Part shown: one piece after another, positions 39,364 to 48,381 of the stretch | Position numbering within the stretch: position 1 is the stretch's first letter | How the letters are laid out: each line of letters begins with the position of its first letter | DNA from: Lachnospiraceae bacterium 10-1 | GTDB taxonomy: Bacteria; Bacillota; Clostridia; Lachnospirales; Lachnospiraceae | NCBI GenBank assembly: GCA_000403495.2 | Contig: KE159810.1 | Coordinates: 586,599-650,598 of the forward strand | Length of the DNA: 64,000 nt | Reading direction: 5' to 3' | Program-made: the position numbers and the translations under genes | Notes under the pieces: model-generated | Seen by the model: only the letters and a program-made list of their open reading frames with translations | Told to the model about the DNA's origin: nothing | The model's database searches: none

Positions 39364-39882
39364 TCAGGACATTTTCCTTACTTCCGCAAAACTGATCTCA
39401 ACGGGTGTTTCCCTGCCGAACAGTTCTACATTAATGGTTGCTGTCTGCTTGCCGAAATCCATCCTCTGTACCACGCCGACGGTATCTTTCCACACGCCTG
39501 CCACTACAGCAATGGTATCTCCTTCCGCAAAATCCACGGAAATATTTTCCGTTTTAATTCCAAGAGGCTTCATTTCAGCTTCTGACAATGGAACCGGCTT
39601 GCTTCCAGGCCCCACAAAGCCCGTCACGCCTCTGGTGTTGCGGACAACATACCATGTATCATCATTCATGACCATATTAATCAAAACATATCCTGGGAAC
39701 ATTTTTTTCTGGACAGTTTTCTTTGCACCGTTTTTCAGTTCTACCACATCCTGCATGGGCACACGAACTTCTAAGATCTCCTCTTCCAGATGTCTGTTCT
39801 CGATTGTTTTTTCTATATTGGCTTTTACTTTGTTTTCATACCCGGAATAGGTATGCACTACATACCAGTTCGCCTCTGCCAT
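39364..39882 (-). CDS. nusG: Transcription factor NusG
   Basis: The 172-residue protein has the NGN domain (WYVVHTYSGYENKV at the start, MFPGYVLI at about 60) and a C-terminal KOW domain (about 117-150, AEGDTIAVVAGVW). It modulates RNA polymerase elongation and pausing and links it to the ribosome. It follows secE by 15 bases in the classic pair. A LoaP-type specialised paralogue is not seen in this window. Confidence 0.96.
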   Translation of the reverse strand: MAEANWYVVHTYSGYENKVKANIEKTIENRHLEEEILEVRVPMQDVVELKNGAKKTVQKKMFPGYVLINMVMNDDTWYVVRNTRGVTGFVGPGSKPVPLSEAEMKPLGIKTENISVDFAEGDTIAVVAGVWKDTVGVVQRMDFGKQTATINVELFGRETPVEISFAEVRKMS

Positions 39883-39897
39883 ACAATCACCCTCACT

Positions 39898-40107
39898 CTA
39901 CAGATTTACCAAGAAATCCACACCGTACTGCATTAAGAAATCCAGTATGGCAATCACCACTCCCAGCACTAAGGAAATACAAACTACTGCTATGGACTGT
40001 TTTAAAAGTGAATCCCGATCAGGCCATGAAATCTTTTTAAATTCTGTCTTAACCCCCTTGAAAAAACTGGGTTTTGCTGCTTTTGCTTTTTTTGCAGAAT
40101 CTGCCAT
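39898..40107 (-). CDS. secE: Preprotein translocase subunit SecE
   Basis: Start ATG at 40,107 (MADSAKKAKA) has GAGGAG 6 bases upstream and gives 69 residues, typical for Gram-positive SecE; the frame continues upstream to 40,146 without support. A conserved FKKISWPDRDSL amphipathic helix is followed by one membrane span (about 38-58). SecE clamps SecY in the membrane channel. Confidence 0.93.
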   Translation of the reverse strand: MADSAKKAKAAKPSFFKGVKTEFKKISWPDRDSLLKQSIAVVCISLVLGVVIAILDFLMQYGVDFLVNL

Positions 40108-40143
40108 TTTACTCCTCATTTCTGCGCAGCTTTTTGCACATAT

Positions 40144-40204
40144 CAAGTTTGTGGATGCCGCGCAGACACAAACTTGCAGATTGAAAATTTTTAACTTTCA
40201 ATCT
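40144..40204 (-). repeat. Two adjacent hairpins between rpmG and secE
   Basis: CAAGTTTGTG/CACAAACTTG (40,144-40,176) and AGATTGAAA/TTTCAATCT (40,178-40,204) form two neighbouring stem-loops in the rpmG-secE transcript. Neither has a U run. They could guide RNA processing or adjust secE expression. No tRNA gene was found in this spacer. Confidence 0.65.
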
Positions 40205-40229
40205 CAGCTCCATCCCACCAGCCTGGAAA

Positions 40230-40379
40230 TTACTTGGTTTCTTTGTGCATTGTATGAGTTCTGCAGAATCTACAATATTTCTTAGTCTCCATCCTGTCAG
40301 GATGCGTCTTCTTATCTTTCGTGGTATTGTAGTTACGCTGTTTACATTCTGTACATGCTAATGTAATCTTAGTACGCAT
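40230..40379 (-). CDS. rpmG: 50S ribosomal protein L33
   Basis: A 49-residue frame reads [17 protein letters not shown] and ends [16 protein letters not shown]. Two CxxC pairs (CTEC and CRFC) show the zinc-binding form of L33. A GGAGGAAGG site lies just before the ATG at 40,379. It is the first gene of the rpmG-secE-nusG unit, behind a near-consensus promoter. Confidence 0.96.
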   Translation of the reverse strand: MRTKITLACTECKQRNYNTTKDKKTHPDRMETKKYCRFCRTHTMHKETK

Positions 40380-40449
40380 AATCCTTCCTCCAATCTTCTA
40401 CCGGATTTTTAAGCATAAAAAAAAGACCTAAATCTTATCTCGTTTACTA

Positions 40450-40478
40450 ACTATAGCATATCCATCTCTTCCAGTCAA
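40450..40478 (-). promoter_or_regulatory. Promoter of rpmG-secE-nusG
   Basis: On the minus strand TTGACT (40,473-40,478) is followed by 17 bases and TATAGT (40,450-40,455), with TG one base before the -10 box. The direct repeat created by the IS1634 insertion starts at 40,454, inside this -10 box, so the other copy at 42,568 has lost it. Confidence 0.82.
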
Positions 40479-40635
40479 TTGAAATTTAAGTAATTTCGTA
40501 TTTTTTAATAAGAAGAAACAGGGAGAAATTTCTTCCATTATTACCATCTTCCCATTGAAATCTGACGCATCCGGTGATAGAATATTTTTATAAAAGCAGG
40601 TTTATGCCCTAAATACAAAAACTTCCTTATTAACT
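40454..40635. repeat. 182-bp direct repeat, left copy (target duplication)
   Basis: These 182 bases are repeated without a visible difference at 42,568-42,749, directly flanking the IS1634-type element. The bases outside differ (A at 40,453 against G at 42,567; C at 40,636 against A at 42,750). This is the expected layout of a target duplication. It carries the rpmG -35 box. Confidence 0.93.
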
Positions 40636-42567
40636 CCCATCTTTAGGATTTAACACTATATTTCTTTGAGAGTTAACTATATATCTTTTTCCCGTAAGTC
40701 AGCATATTTGCTGGCTTTTTTGTTATTTCAATAAACTTGACAAATTTTCTTTTTATCTATTGATTATATAGTGCCATAGTGTTATAATGTATGAGGGTGA
40801 CTTTTATGGCATATTTCTTAAAAAAATCTAATTACAAAAAAGGGACTTATCTTCAGATTTATGAGAGCTTTTATGATCCTGAACGCAAAGGAGGGGCGCA
40901 TCGTTCTTATAAAGCACTGGGATATGTCCACGAACTTCAGGCAAAGGGTATTGATGATCCTGTCGCATTTTACAAAGAAGAAGTTGTGAAACTTAACCAG
41001 GAGCTTAAAGCTGCTAAGGATGAAAAAAAAGTCAGGCAGATTTCTGATGTTTCACCGGAAAAACTGATTGGCTATTTCCCTATGAAAAACATCAATGATC
41101 AGCTGTCTGTAAAAAAATATATTGATTTGATGCAGACCGCCACTGATTTCCGTTTCAATGTTTTTGATATGATTTCAGCCCTTGTTTATGCAAGGCTTGT
41201 TCATCCATGCTCTAAATCAAAAACCTATGATGAAGTAATTCCCAAACTTTTTGATTCCTATGATTTTTCCCTGAACCAGCTTTATGACGGACTTGAATAT
41301 ATTGGCTGTGAATACGAAAAAATTATTGAAATCTATAACCATCAGATAAAACAGATGTACAAGTTTGATACATCCCATACATACTTCGACTGTACCAACT
41401 TCTATTTCGAAATCGATAAAGAAGATGATTTCAGGAAAAAGGGGCCATCAAAAGAAAACAGAAAAGAGCCAATCGTAGGACTGGGGCTGCTCCTGGATGC
41501 AAATCAGATACCTGTCAGCATGAAACTGTTTCCTGGAAATCAAAGCGAAAAGCCTGTGATCAGAGACATCATTCTGGATCTAAAAAAGAGAAATTCCGTA
41601 TCCGGAAGAACTATCCGGATAGCTGATAAAGGACTCAACTGTGCAGAAAACATCTTCCATGCACTAAACAATGGTGACGGGTATATTTTCTCAAAATCCG
41701 TAAAGATACTTCCCGAAGTTGAAAAAACATGGGTGCTCCTTCCTAATGATTACAAAGATGTTAAAAATGCCAATGGAGATGTTATATACCGCATGAAGGA
41801 ATGTGTGGATGATTTCGAGTATAAATTCAATGATCCCGGGACAGGAAAAGAGAAAAAATTTAAAATCACGGAAAAGCGGATCGTTACTTACAATCCCAAA
41901 CTGGCAAAGAAACAGATCTATGAGATCAAGAAAGAAGTGGAAAAAGCCAGACTCCTAAAAGCATCCCAGGCCAAGAAGTCAGAGTATGGTGATTGTGCAA
42001 AATATGTAGTCTTCACTGCTGCAGATAAAAAGGGGAATGAGACAGACGGTAAGATAAAGGTCTCTATAAATGAAGAACTTATCAAAAAATCTCTTGAGCT
42101 TGCCGGATATAACATGCTGGTGACCTCTGAGATTTCCATGAGCGGCAGGGATGTTTATGATGCCTACCACAACCTTTGGAGAATAGAAGAAGCATTCCGT
42201 ATCATGAAATCACAGCTTGATGCAAGACCTGTATACCTGCAAAAAAAAGATACAATAACAGGACATTTCCTTATTTGCTACCTTGCAGTATTACTCACCA
42301 GACTGCTGCAATTCAAGATACTAAAAAGCAACTATTGTTCTGAGGATTTATTTGAATTTGTTCATGATTTTAGAACTGCAAAAATTTCAGATAGAAAGTA
42401 TATAAATCTTTCAAGAGGCACGGCATTCATAAAAGAATTTTCAGTTCTTTGCAACCTTCCATTGACATCATATTTTTTGAGCGAAGGAGAAATCAAAAAA
42501 ATGCTAAGCCATAGGTTTTAATCTGTGGCTTAGCACTATATTTTACAGTTCAACTCTCAAAGTCAGG
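40636..42567 (+). mobile_element. IS1634-family insertion sequence, 1932 bp
   Basis: Boundaries are set exactly by the 182-bp duplication. The ends are imperfect inverted repeats (left CCCATCTTTAGGATTTAA, right end complement CCTGACTTTGAGAGTTGA). A CTTTGAGAGTT motif also occurs inside the left end at about 40,670. It contains one intact transposase gene. IS1634 elements are known for long, variable target duplications. Confidence 0.9.
40806..42521 (+). CDS. IS1634-family transposase
   Basis: The 571-residue protein starts MAYFLKKSNYKKG behind a GAGGGTGA site. It has the IS4-superfamily DDE fold: Asp in HTYFDCTNFYFE (about 200), Asp in IRIADKGLNC (about 278) and the Tyr-rich Glu helix WRIEEAFRIMKSQLDARP (about 458-475). 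No frameshift is seen, so the element may still be active. Transcription points away from rpmG and toward the FliD-like gene. Confidence 0.92.
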   Translation: MAYFLKKSNYKKGTYLQIYESFYDPERKGGAHRSYKALGYVHELQAKGIDDPVAFYKEEVVKLNQELKAAKDEKKVRQISDVSPEKLIGYFPMKNINDQLSVKKYIDLMQTATDFRFNVFDMISALVYARLVHPCSKSKTYDEVIPKLFDSYDFSLNQLYDGLEYIGCEYEKIIEIYNHQIKQMYKFDTSHTYFDCTNFYFEIDKEDDFRKKGPSKENRKEPIVGLGLLLDANQIPVSMKLFPGNQSEKPVIRDIILDLKKRNSVSGRTIRIADKGLNCAENIFHALNNGDGYIFSKSVKILPEVEKTWVLLPNDYKDVKNANGDVIYRMKECVDDFEYKFNDPGTGKEKKFKITEKRIVTYNPKLAKKQIYEIKKEVEKARLLKASQAKKSEYGDCAKYVVFTAADKKGNETDGKIKVSINEELIKKSLELAGYNMLVTSEISMSGRDVYDAYHNLWRIEEAFRIMKSQLDARPVYLQKKDTITGHFLICYLAVLLTRLLQFKILKSNYCSEDLFEFVHDFRTAKISDRKYINLSRGTAFIKEFSVLCNLPLTSYFLSEGEIKKMLSHRF

Positions 42568-42749
42568 TAGCATATCCATCTCTTCCAGTCAATTGAAATT
42601 TAAGTAATTTCGTATTTTTTAATAAGAAGAAACAGGGAGAAATTTCTTCCATTATTACCATCTTCCCATTGAAATCTGACGCATCCGGTGATAGAATATT
42701 TTTATAAAAGCAGGTTTATGCCCTAAATACAAAAACTTCCTTATTAACT
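42568..42749. repeat. 182-bp direct repeat, right copy (target duplication)
   Basis: Exact copy of 40,454-40,635. It restores the sequence upstream of the FliD-like gene. The perfect match suggests a recent insertion. Confidence 0.93.
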
Positions 42750-42837
42750 ACAGCATATTATAATTAATAAAGGGTAAGTTTTCTGCCAAACGGTATTGGC
42801 AGCAGGTATAATTCACGGAAGAAGGGAGGGGCTGACT

Positions 42838-44148
42838 ATGTCATACAATGCAGCACTTAACGTGGTTTATAACCATTATCTGACTGCTTATGCACCCCAA
42901 AAAAGTTCTACTCAGTATGATAGTCATAAAAAGAGCGAACTTCGGGGTATTTATAACTCCATTGTAAAATTAAATAAAGATGCTCCTTTGTACAAACTGG
43001 ACAATAGTAAGGAATCTCGTAAATTTGTAATTGGACTAAAGGAAAATGCAAGGTCGCTTCGCAACACCATTGCTTCCCTTGGCGGATTAGATGAAAAGGA
43101 AATGCTTGGCAAAAAGGCTGCCTACTCCACCAATGAAAACATTGCAAATGCTGCGTACATCGGCGGAAGTTCCCTAGAAGGCGCTATGCCCTCTTTTGAG
43201 CTGGAAGTAACTGCCATGGCTTCGAATCAGGTCAACTTAGGTTCATTCCTGCCTTCGGAGGATAGGGCAATGCTTGCACCAGGCGCATATTCTTTCGATA
43301 TCTCCATTAACGATTTAAATTACGAGTTTCAATATAACGTCCATGAAGGCGAGACCAATCTGGATCTGCAGGAACGCCTTTCCAGACTGATCACCAATGC
43401 AGAAATCGGTATCAATGCCGATATTGTAAAAGATGATAACGGTAATTCTTCGCTCCGGCTTGCCTCTACTGCTACAGGACTTAAAAACAATAAAGATCTT
43501 ATATTCCATGTATCTGATGATAAGACCAGCAAGCGTGCCGGTACGGTAGATTATATGGGAATTGATTATATTGCCAGAGAACCTTCCAATGCGGAATTTC
43601 TCTTAAATGGTGAACCAGGCAGTGCTCCTTCCAATAGTTTTACGATTGATAAAATGTTCAGCGTCACCTTAAACGGCATTAGTACCGGGGAAGGAGAAAC
43701 AACGCAGATTGGTCTTAAAACAGATTTGGATTCACTTGCTGAAAATGTAAATAATCTGGTTGACGGTTATAATTCCTTTATTCGGGCTGCTGCTGAATAT
43801 CTTGACCTAAATCCCCGCAGCGGGCATTTATTAAACGAAATGTCAAGAACCTCCCGCTATTATCAGGCTGATCTTGAAAAACTTGGACTTTCTTTTGAGC
43901 CTGGCGGACAACTTTCTCTTAATGAAGATACTTTGAAAAGTTCATTGCAGGGTGATGAGGGGCGCGGACAGTTTTCCACCATAAAGGATTTTACTAACTC
44001 AGTTCTGCGTAAAACAAACCAGGTTTCCTTAAATCCTATTGAATACGTAAACAAAACCATTGTTGCATACAAAAATCCCGGCCACAATTTCCCGGTTCCC
44101 TATATGACCAGTAATTACAGTGGTTTGCTTTTTAACAGTTATTGCTGA
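42838..44148 (+). CDS. FliD-like (flagellar cap-type) protein of unknown role
   Basis: The ATG at 42,838 has a GAAGGGAGGGG site; the longer frame lacks one. The 436-residue protein resembles FliD in its middle and end: a beta-rich D2/D3-like part (about 125-300), then SLAENVNNLVDGYNSFI and LEKLGLSFEPGGQLSLN, as in the FliD_C domain. It ends with an unusual tail (NFPVPYMTSNYSGLLF). No flagellar gene is nearby. It could cap a filament or serve as an export-linked or surface protein. A TATAAT box lies at 42,759. Confidence 0.65.
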   Translation: MSYNAALNVVYNHYLTAYAPQKSSTQYDSHKKSELRGIYNSIVKLNKDAPLYKLDNSKESRKFVIGLKENARSLRNTIASLGGLDEKEMLGKKAAYSTNENIANAAYIGGSSLEGAMPSFELEVTAMASNQVNLGSFLPSEDRAMLAPGAYSFDISINDLNYEFQYNVHEGETNLDLQERLSRLITNAEIGINADIVKDDNGNSSLRLASTATGLKNNKDLIFHVSDDKTSKRAGTVDYMGIDYIAREPSNAEFLLNGEPGSAPSNSFTIDKMFSVTLNGISTGEGETTQIGLKTDLDSLAENVNNLVDGYNSFIRAAAEYLDLNPRSGHLLNEMSRTSRYYQADLEKLGLSFEPGGQLSLNEDTLKSSLQGDEGRGQFSTIKDFTNSVLRKTNQVSLNPIEYVNKTIVAYKNPGHNFPVPYMTSNYSGLLFNSYC

Positions 44149-44153
44149 TACTA

Positions 44154-44182
44154 AAGGCGCAGATCTTTTAGATCTGTGCCTT
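44154..44182. terminator. Bidirectional terminator between FliD-like gene and glf
   Basis: AAGGCGCAGATC pairs with GATCTGTGCCTT around TTTTA. T-rich sequence follows on the plus strand (TTATTATAATT), while the minus-strand side is poor. It separates two converging genes. Confidence 0.78.
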
Positions 44183-44183
44183 A

Positions 44184-45317
44184 TTATAATTCCTTTTCTA
44201 CCATCTGCAAAGCCGCCTCAACCACCTTATCCATATCATAATACCGGTACTGTCCCAGCCTGCCGCCAAACAATACATTTTCTTCTCTTGATGCAAGTTC
44301 CATATAGTCAGAAAAAAGCTTATTATTTTTCTCATCATTTACCGGATAATATGGCTCATCTCCCTTTTTCCATGATCTGGGATATTCCCGGGTAATGATG
44401 GTACCTTCTCCTTTTCCAAATTCAAAATGCTTATGTTCTATAATCCTCGTATACGGGATTTCCCGTTCCGTATAATTTATCACCGCATTCCCTTGATAGT
44501 TATCACATTCCGGCATATCTTCCACCTCAAACTGAAGCGACCGGTATTCCAAATTTCCCAGACAATAATCAAAATACTCATCAATCATACCAGTATAAAG
44601 CACTTTGTCATAGGAAATAAAATCCTCTCCTCTTTCGGCTGCTGTCTTCTGACTTTTCTCAAATTCTCTGTAATCCGTACTCAGCCTGACTTCCGTTCCT
44701 TCCAACATTTTTTCAATGATGGCAGTGTAACCTCCCACAGGAATCCCCTGATAAGGATCGCTGAAATAATTATTGTCATAAGTAAAACGCAACGGAAGTC
44801 GTTTGATGATAAATGCCGGAAGCTCCCGGCAGTCCCTGCCCCATTGTTTTTCCGTATAGCCCTTAATCAGCTTTTCATAAACATCAGTACCTGCCAGAGA
44901 CAATGCCTGCTCTTCCAAATTCCGTATCTCTCCTATGGGCAGACCGTCAATCTGCTCCCTGATCTTTTCTCTGGCCTCATCAGGTGTTTTGATTCCCCAT
45001 AATTTGCTGAAGGTATTCATGTTAAAAGGAAGATTATAGATTTCTCCTTTGTATATTGCCATGGGAGAATTTATAAAATGATTAAATTCTGCAAACCTGC
45101 TCATATAATCCCATATTTCACGATTTGATGTGTGAAAAATATGGGCTCCGTACTCATGTACGTGGATGCCTCTCACTTCTCTGGTATAGATATTTCCGGC
45201 AATGTGATCCCTTTTATCAATAACCAGACATTTTTTTCCCCGTCTTGATGCTTCATACGAAAAAACCGAGCCAAAAAGCCCGGTTCCAACGACCAGATAA
45301 TTAAAGTGCTCTTTCAT
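44184..45317 (-). CDS. glf: UDP-galactopyranose mutase
   Basis: The 377-residue flavoprotein converts UDP-galactopyranose to UDP-galactofuranose. The FAD motif GTGLFGSVFSYEA (about 11-23) is present, with HIFHTS and the conserved KLIKGYTEKQWGRD, YDNNYFSDPYQGIP and GGYTAIIEKML blocks. This supplies galactofuranose for the surface glycan. It is the last gene of the glycan cluster, 5 bases after a small HTH gene. Confidence 0.96.
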   Translation of the reverse strand: MKEHFNYLVVGTGLFGSVFSYEASRRGKKCLVIDKRDHIAGNIYTREVRGIHVHEYGAHIFHTSNREIWDYMSRFAEFNHFINSPMAIYKGEIYNLPFNMNTFSKLWGIKTPDEAREKIREQIDGLPIGEIRNLEEQALSLAGTDVYEKLIKGYTEKQWGRDCRELPAFIIKRLPLRFTYDNNYFSDPYQGIPVGGYTAIIEKMLEGTEVRLSTDYREFEKSQKTAAERGEDFISYDKVLYTGMIDEYFDYCLGNLEYRSLQFEVEDMPECDNYQGNAVINYTEREIPYTRIIEHKHFEFGKGEGTIITREYPRSWKKGDEPYYPVNDEKNNKLFSDYMELASREENVLFGGRLGQYRYYDMDKVVEAALQMVEKEL

Positions 45318-45322
45318 AAATC

Positions 45323-45658
45323 TTACAGCTCCCTGTATTTTTCAAGCTGAACATAATCCTCCATCATTTCAAGTATCTTCTTGCGTCCTTTTTTGTTCAA
45401 CTGAATATAATACTGCATAACTCTATTTTCAAGGATCTTCTCGCCCAGCACTTCGCCTTTTTCAAGAGATGAAAAATCAACCGGATTCAAACTCAGTCTG
45501 TCACACATACGGATCACCGTACCATATGCCATTCCTTCAATTCCCCTGTCCAATGCGGTCACCAAAGTGCTGTAAGGAATTTCCATGTCTATGGCAAACT
45601 GTCTTACGCTCTTATACTGCTTCAAAATTTCTTGTTTCAAAATTTCTGCTTTAGTCAT
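45323..45658 (-). CDS. Small HTH regulator A
   Basis: The 111-residue protein has an XRE-like helix-turn-helix (about 15-65, SVRQFAIDMEIPYSTLVTALDRG) followed by a charged helical tail. An AGGAGG site lies 7 bases before the ATG. It sits directly ahead of glf on the same strand and may regulate the glycan genes. Target sites are not evident. Confidence 0.8.
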   Translation of the reverse strand: MTKAEILKQEILKQYKSVRQFAIDMEIPYSTLVTALDRGIEGMAYGTVIRMCDRLSLNPVDFSSLEKGEVLGEKILENRVMQYYIQLNKKGRKKILEMMEDYVQLEKYREL

Positions 45659-45787
45659 ATAAAACCTCCTGTATTCATGTCACATAACTCAATTGCACCT
45701 TATATACAGCTAGTATATCACACACACAAAATCAAGTCACCCAAAAAAAAATAAACTTTTTCAAAAAGTGTACCAAAGTACTAACAT

Positions 45788-46054
45788 TTACATATCCAAA
45801 TGAACTATTTCATCAAATTCAGGAGCATCAAAGAATTCTTTTAAGGAAATTCCAAATCCTTCGCAAAGCTTTCCAATGGTCATAACTCCCGGATTTACCG
45901 TTGATTTATCCACAATATGCATCAATGTGGTCATTGGAACTGCCGAAGCATAGGACAAGGCATAATAGGTCATCCTCTTTTCCTTACATAGATTATTAAT
46001 TCTTTCCACTAATACATCTTGAGCTTTCATTTTTTCATCCGTATTCCCTTCCAT
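45788..46054 (-). CDS. Small HTH regulator B
   Basis: The 88-residue protein is almost only an XRE-type helix-turn-helix (MTYYALSYASAVPMTTLMHIVDK, about 29-51 in parts, then TIGKLCEGFGISLKEFF). The start is unsure: the first ATG lies close after a TATAAT box and lacks a ribosome site, while a second in-frame ATG is 8 codons on. It differs in sequence from regulator A. Confidence 0.72.
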   Translation of the reverse strand: MEGNTDEKMKAQDVLVERINNLCKEKRMTYYALSYASAVPMTTLMHIVDKSTVNPGVMTIGKLCEGFGISLKEFFDAPEFDEIVHLDM

Positions 46055-46129
46055 ATATGGTATTATTATAACTTATTATATATATGGATAGATTCCGTAT
46101 ACGGAAGTACAAAAAATTTTTCAAAAAAA

Positions 46130-47182
46130 TTATAGTTCATTGGTCATCATGATCTTAATATAATCCTCTCTTTTATCACGCATAATTTCAAATCCATCCA
46201 TAAAGGATTCAATGTCCATCCGATGGGTAATTACCTTTTCCGGTTTGATGCGCTGCTGTTGTAAAGATTCCAGCACATAATTCCAGTCATCTGTTTTTTC
46301 ATGAGTAAAAGAAGAATTCCATGTTCCAAATAACTGTAACTGCCTGCGCAGGATTTTCCAATACAAATTTTTCTCTAATTCCATATCTGATGCCGGATTA
46401 CCTACCAGCATCATCTTTCCTTTTGGGGCAAGGCCTAAAATTCCCTGCTTAATAACTTCATTTTTTCCCACACAATCAAAAAACACATCTGCACCTGCTC
46501 CGCCGGTTCTGTTCAAAAGCCAGTTGGAAAAATCCTGATCCCGTATATCACAAAAATTCTCTTTTTTTATACCAATATTTTCCGCCATGCTTTTCTGAAA
46601 ATCCTTATTTCCGGCGGCGTATACATTTTGGCACCCCATCTCCAGCAAAAACATTACCACAAACAAGCCGATTGTCCCAAGCCCGCACACCGCAATTTGT
46701 TCTTCCGAATGAGGCTGCACCCGTCGTATTGCGTGCACTGCCACCGCCATCGGCTCAAGCATAGCCGCCTGCTCCATTGTAACCAGCTCCGGCAGTTCAA
46801 TCAAATTCCACTCAGGCACCCTTACATATTCTGCAAATGCACCGTTGGTTCTTGAACCTAAATAATTATAATTGCTGCACATCTCATATTGTTTTTTTTG
46901 GCATTGGGGGCACTTCATGCATGGAATCAGCGGAAAAATTCCTACCCGTTTATGAAGCCAGCCTTTATTGACTCCCTCACCTGTTTTAACCACTTCTCCG
47001 GCAAACTCATGTCCGATAATTAAAGGATGGGAATAAGCGCCTGTCCGATAAGCTCTGGGAATATCAGAGCCACAGATTCCTGCTGCCTTTACACGGACCA
47101 GAACAGTTCCGGATTCTACAGAAGGAACCTCTGCCTCCTCAAAACGGTAATCTCCAATTCCATGTAATACATATGCCTTCAT
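46130..47182 (-). CDS. Zinc-dependent medium-chain alcohol dehydrogenase, TarJ/GatD-like
   Basis: The 350-residue protein has the MDR fold: catalytic zinc Cys in GICGSD (about 36-41), GHEFAGEV (about 57-64), a four-Cys structural zinc loop (CMKCPQCQ to EMC) and a Rossmann GLGTIG motif. Relatives reduce ribulose-5-phosphate to ribitol-5-phosphate (TarJ) or oxidise galactitol-1-phosphate. The nearby cytidylyltransferase favours a polyol-phosphate role, which would give CDP-ribitol-like precursors. The substrate is inferred from context. Confidence 0.8.
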   Translation of the reverse strand: MKAYVLHGIGDYRFEEAEVPSVESGTVLVRVKAAGICGSDIPRAYRTGAYSHPLIIGHEFAGEVVKTGEGVNKGWLHKRVGIFPLIPCMKCPQCQKKQYEMCSNYNYLGSRTNGAFAEYVRVPEWNLIELPELVTMEQAAMLEPMAVAVHAIRRVQPHSEEQIAVCGLGTIGLFVVMFLLEMGCQNVYAAGNKDFQKSMAENIGIKKENFCDIRDQDFSNWLLNRTGGAGADVFFDCVGKNEVIKQGILGLAPKGKMMLVGNPASDMELEKNLYWKILRRQLQLFGTWNSSFTHEKTDDWNYVLESLQQQRIKPEKVITHRMDIESFMDGFEIMRDKREDYIKIMMTNEL

Positions 47183-47211
47183 ATCTGTTTTCCTCCCAGT
47201 TTGTGTTCTTC

Positions 47212-48381
47212 TTAAGCCAGGCAGCTAATCATTTCTTCTGCCCTGTGGGTAAAAGTGTGCTTTGATGCAACCTTCCAAAAACCATTTTCCGCGATCTGGC
47301 ATCTTTCATTTTCATTTTTAAGATAATAAGAAATCTTATCTATTAAATCTGTTTTGCTTTCATAATATATAAAATCCTCCCCGGGCGTAAAGAAGGAAAG
47401 AAAATCTTCCTGAAAATTAGTCAATAGAAAGCCGCCTGATCCCATAATCTCAAAAGCCCTAAGCGGTATTCCCTTATGTATACTGCGCAAGGTGATATTT
47501 AAATTAATTGGCGCCATTTTGTACACATATGGAGCATATGCGTAAGCATCCAGTGCCCCATGATTGACGCAGCCGGTAAATTTAAGCGTCTGATCCGGCG
47601 TATACAAATCCAAACCAAACTTTTCTGCCGTCAGGGTTAACAGCTCCAGCCTCTCTGAAGCGGTAATCTGACGGTTAATTACATATTGCGCAAACAAATA
47701 CTCAATACTCTCTACTCCTCCCACGTGCACCTGCATGGGAAGTGATCTGCGCATATCTTCAATAATTTCCTTATTCAATAATTCCTGTATAAAATTATAT
47801 CCATAAACCAGCTTCTGCGCTTCCATCAGCCCCTCTAAAAAGCCCCGGGTATAGTCAGAAATTTTAGTCATTCTTTGATAAAACTGGTGCTTTTCCGTAT
47901 AAAGCGATCCTACAAAGGCGACCTGATGTTTCAATTTCCAGCCTGTCTTTTCAAAAGCTGCAAAATCATTCATCTCTTTTAAGCGGTTTGTATTGGCTGC
48001 CATAGGCAGGTAATGAACTGTAGAAATGCCTGCCTTATGGAATTCCATATAAACAGCACTGTCAAACACAAAAACATAATTGGTGGGATATATGATGGAA
48101 TAATGATACATCCTCACATGAGGGCTGTCATAAACCCATGCCACATAAGGGAGTCCTAAATTCTTACATGCAATCGCTGCGACTGGAAAATAATTAAAAG
48201 AAAACAAAAAATCCGGAGATATTTTTCGGATGCTCCCTTCAAGCTTCTGAACGGCTGCCGGATCATCCGCCTCCGAATCATCTGAAAAAGGACACTGTAA
48301 CACACTGTGTCCCAATTCCATAAATGCTGCCGCCATATCTTCTTTTCCAAAGCTTTCCCATGTAAGTATTCCAATTTTCAT
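47212..48381 (-). CDS. Glycosyltransferase, CgeB/DUF3880 type
   Basis: The 389-residue protein has an N-terminal DUF3880-like domain (DFLFSFNYFPVAAIACKNLGL) and a C-terminal Glyco_trans_1_2 domain with HKGIPLRAFEIMGSGGFLLTNFQ. These fold as GT-B enzymes that transfer sugar from a nucleotide donor in the cytoplasm. Its ATG overlaps the previous stop in TAATG, so it is coupled to the cytidylyltransferase. Donor and acceptor are unknown. Confidence 0.82.
   Translation of the reverse strand: MKIGILTWESFGKEDMAAAFMELGHSVLQCPFSDDSEADDPAAVQKLEGSIRKISPDFLFSFNYFPVAAIACKNLGLPYVAWVYDSPHVRMYHYSIIYPTNYVFVFDSAVYMEFHKAGISTVHYLPMAANTNRLKEMNDFAAFEKTGWKLKHQVAFVGSLYTEKHQFYQRMTKISDYTRGFLEGLMEAQKLVYGYNFIQELLNKEIIEDMRRSLPMQVHVGGVESIEYLFAQYVINRQITASERLELLTLTAEKFGLDLYTPDQTLKFTGCVNHGALDAYAYAPYVYKMAPINLNITLRSIHKGIPLRAFEIMGSGGFLLTNFQEDFLSFFTPGEDFIYYESKTDLIDKISYYLKNENERCQIAENGFWKVASKHTFTHRAEEMISCLA

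Noticed and set aside
40144-40229. Possible tRNA-Trp between rpmG and secE
   Set aside because: Many relatives have one here, but no cloverleaf or T-loop (GTTCGA) is present; only two simple hairpins.
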